A stretch of 5,311 nucleotides of DNA from Bordetella parapertussis (GTDB lineage Bacteria > Pseudomonadota > Gammaproteobacteria > Burkholderiales > Burkholderiaceae_C), in contig CAMCTC010000200.1 in NCBI GenBank assembly GCA_945878355.1, positions 1-5,311 of the forward strand, read 5' to 3'. This document shows positions 5,246-5,311 of the stretch, piece after piece. The stretch's first letter is position 1, and each line of letters opens with the position of its first letter. Both the position numbers and the translations under genes were made by a program. The notes beneath the pieces are model-generated. The model was given only the letters and a program-made list of their open reading frames with translations, had not been told where the DNA came from and searched no databases.

Positions 5246-5311
5246 ATGAAGCGCATTCAGCAAGGTTTTACCCTCATCGAACTGATGATCGTCGTCGCAA
5301 TCATCGGCATC
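5246..5311 (+). CDS. pilA: Type IV major-pilin-like prepilin, 3' end missing
   Basis: Only the first 22 residues are inside the window, but they are diagnostic of a type IVa prepilin: a short basic leader of seven residues (MKRIQQG), the prepilin peptidase site G/FTLIE with cleavage after Gly7, Phe as the first mature residue to be methylated, Glu at mature position 5, and the start of the hydrophobic alpha-1 helix (LMIVVAIIGI). After export and processing by PilD it would be assembled into a pilus used for twitching, adhesion or DNA uptake. The sigma-54 promoter and strong ribosome binding site fit a major pilin (PilA) better than a minor pilin or type II pseudopilin, but the remainder, including the disulfide loop, is unseen, so the gene symbol is provisional. 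Confidence 0.85.
   Translation, partial: MKRIQQGFTLIELMIVVAIIGI

Overview
The window is GC-rich, densely coding and reads entirely on the + strand. Its gene content (succinyl-CoA ligase alpha subunit, a YjbE-like TerC protein, a type IV pilin behind a sigma-54 promoter) and codon style suggest a beta-proteobacterium of the order Burkholderiales, perhaps the Comamonadaceae/Rubrivivax-Leptothrix group. The order is an inference from protein style and remembered gene order; no search was run.

Layout. (1) 1-588: 3' two thirds of sucD, cut by the window edge. (2) 718-1407: a TerC-family membrane protein. (3) 1408-1525: a short gap rich in inverted repeats, including an 18-bp palindrome just before the next gene. 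(4) 1526-4102: three signalling genes in a row, a soluble Hanks-type Ser/Thr kinase, a PP2C-type phosphatase and a protein with one good and one degenerate FHA domain. (5) 4285-5061: a metallo-beta-lactamase-fold hydrolase resembling class II cyclic-nucleotide phosphodiesterases. (6) 5062-5245: a regulatory gap with a near-consensus sigma-54 promoter. (7) 5246-5311: the first 22 codons of a type IV pilin, cut by the window edge.

How the parts may work together. Kinase, PP2C phosphatase and FHA reader form a complete write-erase-read set for threonine phosphorylation. Such trios are best known from type VI secretion (PpkA-PppA-Fha), but no secretion genes are visible here. I recall sucC-sucD-terC followed closely by a pilin gene in Ralstonia-type genomes. 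If that is right, the kinase-phosphatase-FHA-hydrolase block is a cassette inserted between terC and the pilin gene, and a link to pilus control or surface behaviour is a reasonable but untested hypothesis. No RNA genes, insertion sequences or CRISPR arrays were seen.
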